NCBI GenBank assembly: GCA_965369325.1
Contig: CBDUQI010000299.1
Coordinates: 1 to 5,502 of the forward strand
Length of the DNA: 5,502 bases
Source: CBDUQI01 sp965369325
GTDB taxonomy: Bacteria > Pseudomonadota > Gammaproteobacteria > Steroidobacterales > JBCBZW01
Reading direction: 5' to 3'
Shown: positions 5,429-5,502 of the stretch, in pieces
How the letters are laid out: every line of letters begins with the position of its first letter
Position numbering within the stretch: position 1 is the first letter of the stretch
Position numbers and translations under genes: made by a program
Notes under the pieces: generated by a model
The model's database searches: none
What the model saw: the letters and a program-made list of their open reading frames with translations, nothing else
Told to the model about the DNA's origin: nothing

Positions 5429-5502
5429 TGGTTCGCTATATCGACGATCACAAGGACCGATTCGGGGTCGAGCCAATCTGCCAGCTGCTGCCGATTGCCC
5501 CC
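5428..5502 (+). CDS. IS3-family transposase OrfB, N-terminal fragment
   Basis: ATG 5428-5430 overlaps the OrfA stop (TGATG). The 25 visible residues, MVRYIDDHKDRFGVEPICQL then LPIAP, match the characteristic start of IS3-family OrfB, where GVEPIC and a following I-A-P-S-T-Y segment are usual. The full protein would carry the DDE integrase catalytic core, none of which is in the window. OrfB is in the -1 frame relative to the second part of OrfA. That frame stays open upstream past the T6 run at 5390-5395, so an OrfAB fusion by -1 slippage there is conceivable. The gene is cut by the window end, not visibly broken. Confidence 0.85.
   Translation, partial: MVRYIDDHKDRFGVEPICQLLPIAP

Larger units (their letters stand above)
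5060..5502 (+). mobile_element. IS3-family insertion sequence, left part
   Basis: A frameshifted OrfA (5110-5428) followed by an overlapping OrfB start (5428 onward, cut by the window end) is the standard IS3-family arrangement. The sequence from about 5060 (TGAATCACGCCGAG, then TTTGCCGGAGACC) resembles left inverted repeats of related IS3 elements, which commonly begin with TGA. It lies 50 bases before orfA, a normal distance. The right end and any target duplication lie outside the window, so the exact boundary and the target site cannot be confirmed. The element has inserted downstream of the secreted-protein gene without interrupting it. Confidence 0.8.

Overview
The window looks like a chromosomal segment of a Gram-negative bacterium, probably a gammaproteobacterium. 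The reasons are the C-terminal end of a TonB-dependent outer-membrane receptor closing in phenylalanine, a secreted protein carrying cohesin-like and choice-of-anchor-D modules, and the left part of an IS3-family element of a type common in Proteobacteria. The genus cannot be read from the sequence. The receptor fragment uses many A/T third codon positions, while the large secreted-protein gene is mostly G/C in third positions, so the pieces may have different histories.

Layout: (a) 1-354 is the 3' end of a TonB-dependent receptor gene, followed by a perfect 15-bp hairpin and a clear intrinsic terminator (to 450). (b) 523-1773 encodes an NRAMP-like membrane transporter that lacks the usual metal-site motifs. 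(c) 1801-2460 on the minus strand encodes a HAD-superfamily phosphatase/phosphomutase-like enzyme, convergent with the transporter and only 27 bp from it. (d) 2461-2846 is a noncoding divergent region with a 7+1+7 palindrome, a leader hairpin and a strong Shine-Dalgarno site. (e) 2847-4979 encodes a 710-residue exported protein: signal peptide, dockerin-like pair of calcium loops, cohesin-like domain, three ASH/choice-of-anchor-D repeats, and a C-terminal pair of Cys-Lys-Asn repeats that I do not recognise. (f) 4980-5059 holds two hairpins. (g) From about 5060 an IS3-family insertion sequence begins. Its orfA is frameshifted at about 5266-5272, and its orfB runs off the window.

The genes do not form an obvious pathway. 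The receptor is terminated before the transporter, the transporter and the HAD gene converge, and the secreted-protein gene has its own leader. The least ordinary parts are the modular secreted protein, above all its duplicated C-terminal cysteine motif, and the NRAMP-like protein with altered motifs. I see no CRISPR array, tRNA, rRNA or recognisable defence system.
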